64,000 bases of DNA, taken from Natronospirales bacterium (GTDB lineage: Bacteria; Pseudomonadota; Gammaproteobacteria; Natronospirales; REEB76). The DNA is taken from assembly GCA_021792635.1 (NCBI GenBank), contig JAJYUH010000008.1:56533-120532 (forward strand), given 5' to 3'. Positions 17,276 to 26,522 of this stretch are shown in pieces. The position numbers and the translations under genes are program-made. How positions within the stretch are numbered: position 1 is the first letter of the stretch; every line of letters begins with the position of its first letter. Under the pieces are notes generated by a model. The model searched no databases. It saw nothing but the letters and a program-made list of their open reading frames with translations, and was not told where the DNA came from.

Positions 17276-18853
17276 TCAAAAACTGGCTGCGCTCGCCGCA
17301 GCCCACGGGTTCATGTACAGCTCCGGCGCGCGGCCTGCAAGGATGTCGCCCGGTTCCAGGTAGGGATACAGCTCGCGGTAGGTCCTGATCTCGGTGAGGG
17401 AGACGCGTCGGTTGAGTAATTCCGGTTTGAGTTCAGCCGGATTTTTCAGCCCGGCGGCCGCCAACACCCGCAGGAAATACCGCATGGTGTTGTTGTGGTA
17501 GTTGTAAACGCGTTCGGCCTTATCCTTGACCACCAGACCCTGCACGCGCCACGGATCCTGGGTGGCAACGCCGGTGGGGCAGGTGTTGGTGTGGCAGCGG
17601 CGCGCCTGGATGCAGCCGAGCGCGAACATCATGCCGCGCGCGGAATTGCACATGTCCGCGCCCATGCAGATTTTCGCGGCCATGTCGAAGCCGCTGATGA
17701 TCTTGCCGCTCGCCATGACGCGGATTTCCTTTCTCAAGTCCGTGCCCACCAGCGCATTGTGCACGAAGATCAGCGCGTCCAGAAGCGGCGTGCCCATGAA
17801 GTCCGAAAGTTCCTGGGGCGCGGCGCCGGTGCCGCCCTCGCCGCCGTCCACGGTAATGAAATCCACCAGGATTTTGGTTTCGAGCATCGCCTTGAGGATG
17901 GCCATGAACTGCTGTTTGCGTCCGAGACACAGCTTGAAGCCCACCGGTTTGCCGGCGCACAGCTCGCGCAACTGCTGCACCCATTCGAGCATTTCGCGCG
18001 GCGTGTTGAAGGCGCTGTGATAAGGCGGCGAATCCACGTCATGTCCCATGGGCACGCCGCGGGCCTCGGCGATTTCGCGCGTGAGTTTCGCGGCCGGCAG
18101 GATGCCGCCGCCGCCGGGTTTGGCACCCTGCGACAATTTGATCGCCACCATTTTCACGTTGTCGAGCGTGGCGCGCTCTTGGTATTGCAGCGGATCGAAC
18201 TTGCCGTCCCTGCCGCGGCAGCCGAAGTAGCCGGTGCCCAGTTCCCAGATCAAATCGCCGCCGGGCTTCAGATGGTATTTGCTGATGCCGCCCTCGCCGG
18301 TGTCGTGGGCGAAGCCGCCCAGCTTCGCGCCGGTGTTGAGCGCCTCGATGGCGTTGGCCGAGAGCGAACCGAAGCTCATGGCGGAGATGTTGAAATGCGA
18401 GGCCATATAAGGCTTCGCGCACTGGCTTCCGCCGACCTTGACGCGCGGTTCCTCTTTGGCCGGCCAGCGGCCGACCACCGAATGATTGATCCATTCGTAG
18501 TCGCTGCGGTACACGTTTTCGACGGTGCCGAAGGGATGCACCAGATCCTGGTTTTTGGCGCGCTCGTACACCATCTCGCGCTGCTCGCGTGCGAACGGCA
18601 GGCCTTCCATGTCGCCCTCGATGAAATACTGGCGGATCTGGGTGTGAATGTCCTCGAAGGCGTAGCGCAGATGGCCGAAAATCGGATAGTTGCGCAGGAT
18701 GGTGTGCTGCGTCTGGCTGAGGTCATGGATGGCGAGCAACGTGCACAGGCCCACCACGATGAGCAGCCACCACAGCGGGTGCCAGAATATGCCGGTAACG
18801 GCAATGGCGACCAGCAGCAGCGACAGCGCGACCAGGACGCTTTTCTTCTTCAT
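17276..18853 (-). CDS. FMN-binding glutamate synthase family protein
   Basis: 525 residues. Two N-terminal membrane helices (about 6-45) precede a GltB-like FMN barrel: ISAMSFGSLSANAIEALNTGA, GEGGISKYH, KLSQGAKPGGGGILP, VDGGEGGTGAAPQEL and MASGKIISGFDMAAKI. The cysteine cluster C-x5-C-x4-C in GCIQARRCHTNTCPTGVA is the 3Fe-4S site. It lacks the glutaminase domain of true glutamate synthase, so it is a stand-alone, membrane-linked oxidoreductase of unknown physiological reaction. Confidence 0.92.
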   Translation of the reverse strand: MKKKSVLVALSLLLVAIAVTGIFWHPLWWLLIVVGLCTLLAIHDLSQTQHTILRNYPIFGHLRYAFEDIHTQIRQYFIEGDMEGLPFAREQREMVYERAKNQDLVHPFGTVENVYRSDYEWINHSVVGRWPAKEEPRVKVGGSQCAKPYMASHFNISAMSFGSLSANAIEALNTGAKLGGFAHDTGEGGISKYHLKPGGDLIWELGTGYFGCRGRDGKFDPLQYQERATLDNVKMVAIKLSQGAKPGGGGILPAAKLTREIAEARGVPMGHDVDSPPYHSAFNTPREMLEWVQQLRELCAGKPVGFKLCLGRKQQFMAILKAMLETKILVDFITVDGGEGGTGAAPQELSDFMGTPLLDALIFVHNALVGTDLRKEIRVMASGKIISGFDMAAKICMGADMCNSARGMMFALGCIQARRCHTNTCPTGVATQDPWRVQGLVVKDKAERVYNYHNNTMRYFLRVLAAAGLKNPAELKPELLNRRVSLTEIRTYRELYPYLEPGDILAGRAPELYMNPWAAASAASF

Positions 18854-19066
18854 CCCGCACCTCCGGTGGCAGAAGAATGGGCCGTACGCAGCCCGGGATT
18901 CATGCGCGTTTTAGCATGCGGCTGGTGCGCTGCCAAGCGTGGCGAGCTTCGGACGGAACGCCCCGTACCCCGGAAGTTCAGGCCCCGCGGGCTTCGCCGT
19001 GCCAGCACCCGTCCTGTCGAGTAAACTGCCGGGGTACTTCGTTTCAAGCAACCATTGCCTCAGGGC

Positions 19067-20347
19067 ATGAACATCCTCATCGTTGACCATTCCAAGGTAT
19101 TCCGCACCGTCCTCCACAAGATGGTCGCAAACCTTGGCCACCGCCCCATCTCCGTAGCCACCGCCGAAGAGGCGATTGACCTGCTGCACAAGGAACCGGT
19201 GGGGCTGGTGTGTGCGGCGCTGACGCTGCCCGGCATGGACGGCATTACCCTCTGCCAGCAACTGCGTGCCCTGCCCCAGTACCTGAAAACCCCGTTCATC
19301 CTGCTCACCTCCACCGAGGATCAGCGACTGCGTCATGAGGCCTTTGAAGCGGGTGTGACCGAAATCCAGGAACGTACCGATGCCAAGGAACTCACGGACC
19401 GCCTGAGCCGCTTCTTCATGGACGAACAGCAGGAAGTGCGCGGCAAGGTGCTCTACATCGAAGACAGCCAGGTGGCTGCACACATCATGATCCGGCTGCT
19501 GCAGCAGATGAACCTGCATGTGGATCACTTCCGCACGGCGGACGATGGCTTGGCGGCTTTTGAAAAGGAGAATTACGATCTCATCATCAGCGACATTCTG
19601 CTGGAAGGCTCCATCAGCGGCGTGGGCCTGGTGAACCGCGTGCGCAATAGCGCCACGCAGAAACGGCGTGTGCCGATCCTGGCGCTCTCCGGTCTGGATG
19701 ATCCCTCGCGGCGCATCGAGCTGTTCCGCCTCGGTGTCAACGACTACGCCATTAAGCCGCCTCTTGAGGAAGAAGTACGCGCGCGTGTGCGTAACCTGAT
19801 CATCAACAAACAATTGCTGGATCAGGTGGAGAAACAGTCACACCAGCTCTACCAGATGGCCATGAAGGATCAGCTTACCGGCCTCTACAACCGCAACTCG
19901 CTGCGGGAATTCGCACCGAAATATTTCAGCAACGCCTCGCGCTATGACTATCCCCTGAGTCTGCTGGTGATTGATCTGGATCATTTCAAGAACATCAACG
20001 ACAGTCACGGCCATCTGAGCGGCGATAACGCGCTGGCGCAGACCGGAGAAATGCTGCGCCAGGCCTGCCGCGAGGGTGACCTGGCGGCACGCGTCGGCGG
20101 CGAGGAATTCGTGGTGCTCCTCAACCACTGCGAAGCGGACGATGCGCACCGCCGCGCCGAAGATATCTGCAAGGCCATCGCGTCACTGCGGCCGGATGGC
20201 GTTTCAGTCACCGCCAGCATCGGCGTCACCTCAAGACCCATGGGTCGAGCGGTGAAATTCGAGGAAATGTTCAAAGTGGCGGATCATGCCATGTACGAAG
20301 CCAAGAAACAGGGGCGTAATCGCGTGGCCTTCGTGGCCTATGCCTGA
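19067..20347 (+). CDS. REC-REC-GGDEF response regulator diguanylate cyclase
   Basis: 426 residues: receiver 1 (about 1-118), receiver 2 (about 126-250) and GGDEF (about 268-424). Receiver 1 has lost the phosphorylation aspartate: CAALTLPGMDG has alanine where the family has aspartate. Receiver 2 keeps it (LIISDILLEG). The cyclase loop is GGEEF with an intact I-site REGD five residues upstream. The layout resembles PleD, in which one receiver is an adaptor. Start ATG 19067 follows a CAGGG stretch. No histidine kinase is adjacent. Confidence 0.93.
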   Translation: MNILIVDHSKVFRTVLHKMVANLGHRPISVATAEEAIDLLHKEPVGLVCAALTLPGMDGITLCQQLRALPQYLKTPFILLTSTEDQRLRHEAFEAGVTEIQERTDAKELTDRLSRFFMDEQQEVRGKVLYIEDSQVAAHIMIRLLQQMNLHVDHFRTADDGLAAFEKENYDLIISDILLEGSISGVGLVNRVRNSATQKRRVPILALSGLDDPSRRIELFRLGVNDYAIKPPLEEEVRARVRNLIINKQLLDQVEKQSHQLYQMAMKDQLTGLYNRNSLREFAPKYFSNASRYDYPLSLLVIDLDHFKNINDSHGHLSGDNALAQTGEMLRQACREGDLAARVGGEEFVVLLNHCEADDAHRRAEDICKAIASLRPDGVSVTASIGVTSRPMGRAVKFEEMFKVADHAMYEAKKQGRNRVAFVAYA

Positions 20348-20468
20348 TTCCCCCCATCAAATACCGGCAGCCGGCCGTTGTGCGACACTACCTGCGGGCA
20401 ATTCCTGCCTGCCTGATCCACAAAACCGGATTCCGTCGCAGACATGCCCGTGGGGCGAAGTGCGAAGT

Positions 20469-20882
20469 TCACGGCCAGGCGGTCAGCAGGAACGCCATTA
20501 CCAGGATCGCCAGCAGTCGGTGCCCGGTATCCACCAGCCAGCCGCTGATTTTGCGCCGCGAGATCAGCGTATCCACCAGCGAGGGTGTGGCGGTAAAACC
20601 GAGCCACAGCAGAACCGCGGCCGCCAGCGCCGTACCGAGCCCGGCATCGCGTCCGGCATACACGAGACACAGCGCCAATACCCAAGCCTGTACGATGCTC
20701 GACAGCAACGCCACCGTGTAGCGCTGCAGACGTCCGCCGGACTCCAGGTACTCCAGCACATGCGGATTGGCCTTGAGCCACAGGGGCCCGAAGGTGAACG
20801 GCAAATACCACACCGCGCCCACCACGAAGCCGGCGATCCCCGCGACTACCACGGCGATGTAATTGATTTCGGTGAGGACCAT
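20469..20882 (-). CDS. DUF1761 family membrane protein
   Basis: 137 residues, four predicted helices. It shows the DUF1761 pattern: INYIAVVVAGIAGFVVGAVWY with the tryptophan-tyrosine pair, FGPLWLK, then helices around 55-75, 80-100 and 115-135. Function unknown. It is divergent from the PLP-enzyme gene. Confidence 0.87.
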   Translation of the reverse strand: MVLTEINYIAVVVAGIAGFVVGAVWYLPFTFGPLWLKANPHVLEYLESGGRLQRYTVALLSSIVQAWVLALCLVYAGRDAGLGTALAAAVLLWLGFTATPSLVDTLISRRKISGWLVDTGHRLLAILVMAFLLTAWP

Positions 20883-21088
20883 GTGAGTTACCCGCGTTGT
20901 TGGTTCACTTCAGTGTAGCAGTGCTTTCATGGCCCGTGGCCGCATCCGCGGCGGATGAATCAAAGAAACCCGAGCGTAAACCCGGCCGGCTCATGCTGCC
21001 GCCCGGCGCTGCAAATACTGCCCGTCCCTGCGCACAGTTGTGGATTAAATCATGGCATGCTATTCCGGCCCTCCGCGGAGCCCTGACA

Positions 21089-22225
21089 ATGGAAACCCGT
21101 ACTTCCGTCCACATCGAGACCGTCAGCGTGCACGCCGGGCGCGAGCCTGACGCGGCCACAGCGGCCCTGAGCCCGCCTATTCATCTGTCCACCACTTTCG
21201 CCCGCGAAGCGGATGGCGGCTATCCCCGCGGGTTCAGCTACACGCGCGCCGGCAATCCGAACCGGCATGCGCTGGAAACCTGTCTCGCCGCACTGGAAGG
21301 CGGCGCGGAAGCCATGGTGTTCTCTTCCGGTACCGCCGCGGCCATGACGGTATTGCAGGCGCTCAATCCCGGCGATCATGTGATTTGCACCCAGGATGCC
21401 TATCACGGCGTGCTGCGCCTGCTGCGCGAGGTGATGGCGCCCTGGCAACTCGGGACAAGTTTCGTGGATGCGTCGAACCCCGACGAGGTGCGCGCAGCCA
21501 TCACACCTGCGACGCGGCTCATCTGGGTGGAAACCCCCTCCAATCCGCTGCTGAAAATCACGGATCTGGCCGCCATCGCCGCCATCGCCCGTGAGGCGAA
21601 GGTACTGACGGTGTGTGACAACACGTTTGCCACGCCGGTGCTGCAAAAACCCTTTGATTTCGGCATGGATTTCGTCATGCACAGCACCACCAAGTACCTG
21701 GGCGGCCACAGCGACGTGCTGGGCGGCGCCATCATCGCGCGGCAGAAAAACGCCCTTTCTGAGCGCGTGCGTTTCCTGCAAGCATCTGGGGGTGCGGTGC
21801 CGTCACCGTTTGACTGCTGGTTGCTGTTGCGCGGCGCCGCCACTCTGCCGCTGCGGGTGCGCGCGCAGACCGCCAATGCGCTCGCGATTGCACGGCACCT
21901 GGCCGCTCACCAGGCGGTTGCAAACGTGCTCTATCCCGGCCTGGAAAGCCACCGCGGCCACGCGCTCGCCAGGCGCCAGATGCAGGGCTTCGGTGCCATG
22001 CTGTCCTTCACGCTCCAGGGCGGCGAAGCCGCCGCCCTGCACGCCGCCGCGCGCGTGAAACTCTTCACCCGCGCCACCAGTCTCGGCGGCGTGGAAAGCC
22101 TGATCGAGCACCGCGCTTCCATGGAAGGACCCGATACCCGGACGCCGCGCAATCTGCTGCGCGTATCCGTGGGCGTGGAACATGCCGATGATCTCATTGC
22201 CGATCTCGACCAAGCCCTGGCTTGA
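21089..22225 (+). CDS. Cys/Met-metabolism PLP-dependent enzyme (cystathionine gamma-synthase/lyase type)
   Basis: 378 residues of the trans-sulfuration PLP family. Landmarks are TVSVHAGREPDAATAALSPP, YTRAGNPNRHALE, VFSSGTAAAMTVLQAL, the phenol-stacking tyrosine in AYHGVLR, VETPSNPLL and VMHSTTKYLGGHSD with the PLP lysine. Whether it is a synthase, gamma-lyase or beta-lyase cannot be fixed from motifs alone. Start is ATG 21089, nine bases after GGAG. It heads a tight three-gene run with 22259 and 23114. A broken cysteine synthase gene lies 3 kb downstream. Confidence 0.92.
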   Translation: METRTSVHIETVSVHAGREPDAATAALSPPIHLSTTFAREADGGYPRGFSYTRAGNPNRHALETCLAALEGGAEAMVFSSGTAAAMTVLQALNPGDHVICTQDAYHGVLRLLREVMAPWQLGTSFVDASNPDEVRAAITPATRLIWVETPSNPLLKITDLAAIAAIAREAKVLTVCDNTFATPVLQKPFDFGMDFVMHSTTKYLGGHSDVLGGAIIARQKNALSERVRFLQASGGAVPSPFDCWLLLRGAATLPLRVRAQTANALAIARHLAAHQAVANVLYPGLESHRGHALARRQMQGFGAMLSFTLQGGEAAALHAAARVKLFTRATSLGGVESLIEHRASMEGPDTRTPRNLLRVSVGVEHADDLIADLDQALA

Positions 22226-22258
22226 CCAGCCGCAACAGTTTGATATTGAGGAACTGCG

Positions 22259-23110
22259 ATGCTTCAGCGCATAGCCGCCATTTTCCTGAGCCTGCTGCTG
22301 CTTTCCCAGACATTGCTCGCCGGACCCGGCGCGAGCACGCCGCTCCAGCAGGCTTTCCGCCACATGCAACAGAGCAAGCTCACCGGCTGGGCTTATGACC
22401 GCACGACGCTGCTGAATCGCGTCACCTATGTGGAGCATTTCGACCCAGCCGCACCTGTGGGCAAGCGCTGGACACTGGCTTCCATCAACCATCTGCCGCC
22501 CACTCCGGTACAGGTGAAAACCTATACCGCCGGCAAGAATCCCGTCACCGGGAAACCCTTACCCAAGGCAGATGACGGTCGCGTGCGCGGGGTGGTCACC
22601 GGCACTCCCGGCAATTTGAAGCACATACTTATGAAGAGTTGCGTACCGAATACCAGCTTGCAGTTGGTAAGCGGGACCACCGACACTCTCACTTACCATT
22701 ACAAGCCGGACTGCCGTACCCTGTTTGCGCACCTCAAGGAAAAATTTGCCGCCGACAAATCTCTGCAGAAAAATCCTGACAAGATGCAACAAATGCAAAC
22801 GGCAGCGAAACGAGTCCAGGAAATATATGCTCATCTGGAAGGAACTCTAACAATCTCGAAAGTTGGACCTTATATCCGCTCGATACGCTTGGTTAACTCC
22901 CGGCCTTTTTCACTGATGTATGTGGTTAGTATCAAGACATACCACGCTGAGCTTGATTTCAAACGGTTACCGTCAGACGGACCCACGGTGCTGGTGCGCA
23001 ATGCAATTACATTTCGCGGCAGGGTGTTTATCTTCAAAAACCTGGACGAGAACGCCGATATCTCCTTTTCTGGCTTCGCGCGCGCAACCAGCATGCGGGC
23101 TGCGCCCTGA
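22259..23110 (+). CDS. Secreted protein of unknown function
   Basis: 283 residues with a clear signal peptide (LSLLLLSQTLLA, cleavage near residue 21). The mature part has Trp/Tyr-rich strands and two cysteines (about 129 and 151) that could form a disulfide. It shows the feel of a LolA-like or outer-membrane lipoprotein-sorting fold, but I cannot assign a family. A good ribosome site (TGAGGAA) precedes ATG 22259. It sits 33 bases after the PLP-enzyme gene and three bases before the acetyl-CoA hydrolase gene, suggesting an operon. Confidence 0.75.
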   Translation: MLQRIAAIFLSLLLLSQTLLAGPGASTPLQQAFRHMQQSKLTGWAYDRTTLLNRVTYVEHFDPAAPVGKRWTLASINHLPPTPVQVKTYTAGKNPVTGKPLPKADDGRVRGVVTGTPGNLKHILMKSCVPNTSLQLVSGTTDTLTYHYKPDCRTLFAHLKEKFAADKSLQKNPDKMQQMQTAAKRVQEIYAHLEGTLTISKVGPYIRSIRLVNSRPFSLMYVVSIKTYHAELDFKRLPSDGPTVLVRNAITFRGRVFIFKNLDENADISFSGFARATSMRAAP

Positions 23111-23113
23111 GCC

Positions 23114-25288
23114 ATGGCGAGTCCGGTGATTTTTACCGAGCTCGATGCCTGTGTGGAAGCGGTCATCCGGCGCGTCGGCACACGCCTGGTCATCGGCACG
23201 CCGCTCGGTATCGGCAAGCCGAATCCGCTGCTGAATGCCTTCTTCCGGCGCGCCAGCGCCGATCCCGCCATCCGGCTCAAGATCATGACCGCACTGTCCC
23301 TGGAAAAACCCACCTGGCACAGTGATCTGGAGCGGCGCTTTTTACAGCCCTTCGTGGAGCGTGTGTTCGGAGATTACCCCGAGCTGGATTACATGCGAGC
23401 GCTGCACGCGCGTACGCTGCCGTCCAACATCGAGATTTCCGAGTTCTATTTCAAATCCGGCAGCCTGCTGCATAACGATTTTGCCCAACAGCATTACACC
23501 AGCACCAATTACACCCACGTGGCGCGCGACATGCTCGCCGCCGGCGTCAACGTGGTACTGCAGATGGTGGCCAGGGAAGAGCGGCCAGAAGGCGTGCGTT
23601 ACAGCCTGAGTTCCAATCCGGATGTGACGCTCGATATCATGCCGGGCCTGCGCGAAGCGGAACGACATGGCCGCAAGGTGGCGGCGGTGGGACTGGTGAA
23701 CAATCATCTGCCCTTCCTGTACGGCGACGCCATGGTGGAACCGGGTTTCTTCGACATGCTGGTGGAGAACGCGCAATACGCCCACCGCCTCTTTGCCGTG
23801 CCCAACATGGCCATTGATCCGGTGGAGCACATGATCGGGCTCTACGCCAGCACCCTCATCAGGGACGGCGGTACTCTGCAGGTGGGTATCGGCAATCTGG
23901 GCGATGCCTTCGTGTACTCGACGCAACTGCGTCACAGCGACAATGCGCGTTACCGGGAAATCCTCCAGCGGCTTGCCATCCGGCAGAAGTTCGGTGAAGA
24001 GGTGGCGGCGCTGGGCGGGACCGCCGCGTACAAGACCGGCCTGTACGCCGGCAGCGAAATGTTCAGTGACGGTTTGCTGCATCTCTACCACGCCGGCATC
24101 CTCAAACGCCGCGTTTACGACCACGCCACCCTTCAGCGCCTGCTCAACGAGGGACGGCTGTCCGAAAGCATCGGTCCCGAAACACTCGCCACGCTGCTGG
24201 CGGAAGGCGTGATCAGCCGCATACTCAGCGCCGCCGATGCGGCGTTCCTCAGACGTTTCGGCATCCTGCAGCCGGACGTGCGTTACGACAGCGGCTTCCT
24301 GATCCTGCCCGACGGCACGCGCCTGGTTCCGGACCTGGGTGACCGCGAAACGCTGCGCCGTCTCGGTGCTGAGGCTCTCGGTGTGCGGCTGGCGGGCGGG
24401 GTGCTGCTGCACGGCGCTTTTTTCCTGGGATCGGGCTGGTTCTATCGGCAGTTGCGCGCCATGCCCGAAGCCGAACGCCGCCTGTTCGCCATGACTGCGG
24501 TTTCCAGGGTGAATGAACTTTTCAGCGACGTGAAACTGGAACAGCGCCAGCACCGGCATGCACGCTTCATCAATATCTGCATGAAGATGACGCTGCTCGG
24601 CGCCGCTGCATCGGACGCCGTCGAAGACGGCCAAGTGGTAAGCGGCGTGGGCGGTCAGTACAATTTCGTGGCCATGGCGCACGCCCTCAAAGAGGGCCGC
24701 TCCATTCTGCTGCTCAAGAGCACCCGGAGCGAACACGGCAGGCTGATTTCAAACATGATGTGGGAGTACGGTCAATGCACCATCCCGCGACACCTGCGCG
24801 ATGTGGTGGTCACTGAATATGGCATTGCCGATGTGCGCGGCAAACAGGATTGGGAAGTGATCGCCGCACTGCTCAACATCAGCGACTCGCGTTTCCAGGA
24901 AACCCTGCTCGTCGAGGCCAAACGCGCCGGCAAGATCCCCGGTGACTACCGCATCCCGGATTTGTTCCGGGAAAATACCCCACAGAAGCTGCATGCCGGC
25001 CTGAAACCGTTCCGGCAGGCGGGACTGTTCCCGGAGTTCCCCTTCGGCAGCGACTTCACGCCCGAGGAATTGCGGCTCGGAAAAGCGCTGCTTGATCTCA
25101 AGCGGCGCACGTCGCATTGGTCCGGGCGCCTGTCCACACTGACGCAAACCCTGTTTGCGCCGGTAACGGACCCGCGTTACGCGCCCTATCTGCAACGTCT
25201 TGGTCTGGACCAGCCCGCAAATCTGCGCGAACGTTTTACCGCCAGGCTGGTGGTCGGCGCGCTCAGGCAACCGCTTTTCCCAGAATAA
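23114..25288 (+). CDS. Acetyl-CoA hydrolase/transferase family protein
   Basis: 724 residues. The N-terminal half carries the CoA-transferase family opening (LVIGTPLGIGKPNPLLNAFFRRA) and LQVGIGNLGDAFVY. The C-terminal half has SGVGGQYNFVAMAHAL and VVVTEYGIADVRGK, both signatures of the acetyl-CoA hydrolase/transferase C-terminal domain. It is longer than the usual roughly 500-residue acetate CoA-transferases and belongs to a long proteobacterial branch. Activity could be CoA transfer between short-chain acids or CoA-ester hydrolysis. Confidence 0.9.
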   Translation: MASPVIFTELDACVEAVIRRVGTRLVIGTPLGIGKPNPLLNAFFRRASADPAIRLKIMTALSLEKPTWHSDLERRFLQPFVERVFGDYPELDYMRALHARTLPSNIEISEFYFKSGSLLHNDFAQQHYTSTNYTHVARDMLAAGVNVVLQMVAREERPEGVRYSLSSNPDVTLDIMPGLREAERHGRKVAAVGLVNNHLPFLYGDAMVEPGFFDMLVENAQYAHRLFAVPNMAIDPVEHMIGLYASTLIRDGGTLQVGIGNLGDAFVYSTQLRHSDNARYREILQRLAIRQKFGEEVAALGGTAAYKTGLYAGSEMFSDGLLHLYHAGILKRRVYDHATLQRLLNEGRLSESIGPETLATLLAEGVISRILSAADAAFLRRFGILQPDVRYDSGFLILPDGTRLVPDLGDRETLRRLGAEALGVRLAGGVLLHGAFFLGSGWFYRQLRAMPEAERRLFAMTAVSRVNELFSDVKLEQRQHRHARFINICMKMTLLGAAASDAVEDGQVVSGVGGQYNFVAMAHALKEGRSILLLKSTRSEHGRLISNMMWEYGQCTIPRHLRDVVVTEYGIADVRGKQDWEVIAALLNISDSRFQETLLVEAKRAGKIPGDYRIPDLFRENTPQKLHAGLKPFRQAGLFPEFPFGSDFTPEELRLGKALLDLKRRTSHWSGRLSTLTQTLFAPVTDPRYAPYLQRLGLDQPANLRERFTARLVVGALRQPLFPE

Positions 25289-25527
25289 ATACGGATGCAG
25301 CATCAGGACCGTGCCCCGCTAAAACCACGATTACATGCGGCATGATTTCGCCGGCACGGATGCAGGATTCCCAGCGAGGTCAGACACCGGCATTGGCGGG
25401 TGCGATCAACTCCTGGATACGGATTCACCACGCCGGCCGCCGCCAAAGGAGTGTGTGCGTGGCAACAGCGGATGAAACCGCCGGCTTCCGCTCACGCCGC
25501 TGAGCAGCAAGCCGGTGCACCCCCGGT

Positions 25528-26492
25528 CTACTTGTCGCTCCCGACTTCCGCAAGCCAGGCATCATCGGATGCTTCGTTGATCCCCTCGAAGAGGAAGGTG
25601 GACATATAACGTTCCGCCGTGTCCGGCAGCATCGCCAGCAGCACCGAACCCCGGGGTGCGAGTTGCGCCACCTGCAGCGCCGCTGCCAGTGTGCCGCCGG
25701 CGGAAATGCCCACCAGCATGCCTTCCTCGCGGGCCAGTCGCCGCGCCGTATCGCGCGCCAGCAGGTCATCCACCGGCACAATCTCGTCAATGACCCGGCG
25801 GTTCAGCACCTACGGCACGAAATCAGGAGTCCAGCCCTGTATCTTGTGCGGTTGCCAGGGCTTGCCGGCGAGCAGCGCGGCCCCCGCCGGCTCCGTGGCA
25901 ATGATCCTGATGTCCGGCCGCGCCAGCTTCAGCATTTCTCCCGCGCCGGTCAGGGTACCGCCGGTGCCCCAGCCGGTGACAAAATAATCCAGGCGTTTGC
26001 CGGCGAAGTCCATGAGGATCTCGGGACCGGTGGTGTTGCGGTGGTAAGCGGGATTGGCGGGGTTATCGAACTGCCGTGCCAGAAACCAGCCGTGTTTTTC
26101 AGCGAGTTCTTCCGCCTTGCGCACCATGCCGGAACCGCGCTCCGCCGCAGGCGTCAAAATCACCCTGGCACCGAGAATGCGCATGAGTTTGCGACGCTCG
26201 ACGGAAAAGGTTTCTGACATGACGGCGACCAACGGGTAACCCCGCGCCGCACACACCATGGCGAGCGCGATGCCGGTGTTACCGGAGGTGGCCTCGATCA
26301 CGGTCTGGCCGGGCCTGAGCGTACCGCGCTGCTCCGCGTCCAGGATGATCCCCAACGCGAGCCGGTCTTTGACCGACGAGGCGGGATTGAACGCTTCCAG
26401 CTTGACGTAAATATGCGCGTGCGGCGGCGGAATGCGTTGCAGGCGGATGATGGGTGTCCTGCCTACCGTACGAGGATGCTGTCGTAAATCAT
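25528..26492 (-). pseudogene. Cysteine synthase, broken by a frameshift and an amber stop
   Basis: The minus strand encodes a CysK/CysM-type enzyme: VKLEAFNPASSVKDRLA with the PLP lysine, EATSGNTGIALA, the GTGGTL loop, then VLNRRVIDEIVPVDD and GISAGGTLAAAL. Two lesions break it. The expected start MIYDSIL (ATG 26492, AGGAA upstream) is out of frame with TVGRTPIIRL; one base appears lost near 26469-26471. An in-frame TAG at 25810-25812 interrupts the C-terminal part between DFVP and VLNRR. The promoter side abuts an IS element 30 bases upstream. O-acetylserine sulfhydrylase function must come from another locus, if present. Confidence 0.85.
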
Positions 26493-26522
26493 TGCCGGTT
26501 CCTGTCAACCCTCGCTTTGAAT

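Noticed and set aside
17495..19024. A 509-codon plus-strand frame antisense to the glutamate-synthase-like gene
   Set aside because: Shadow of the FMN protein; His/Ala-rich with no motif.
23342..24736. A 464-codon minus-strand frame inside the acetyl-CoA hydrolase gene
   Set aside because: No recognisable domain and complete overlap with a conserved gene.
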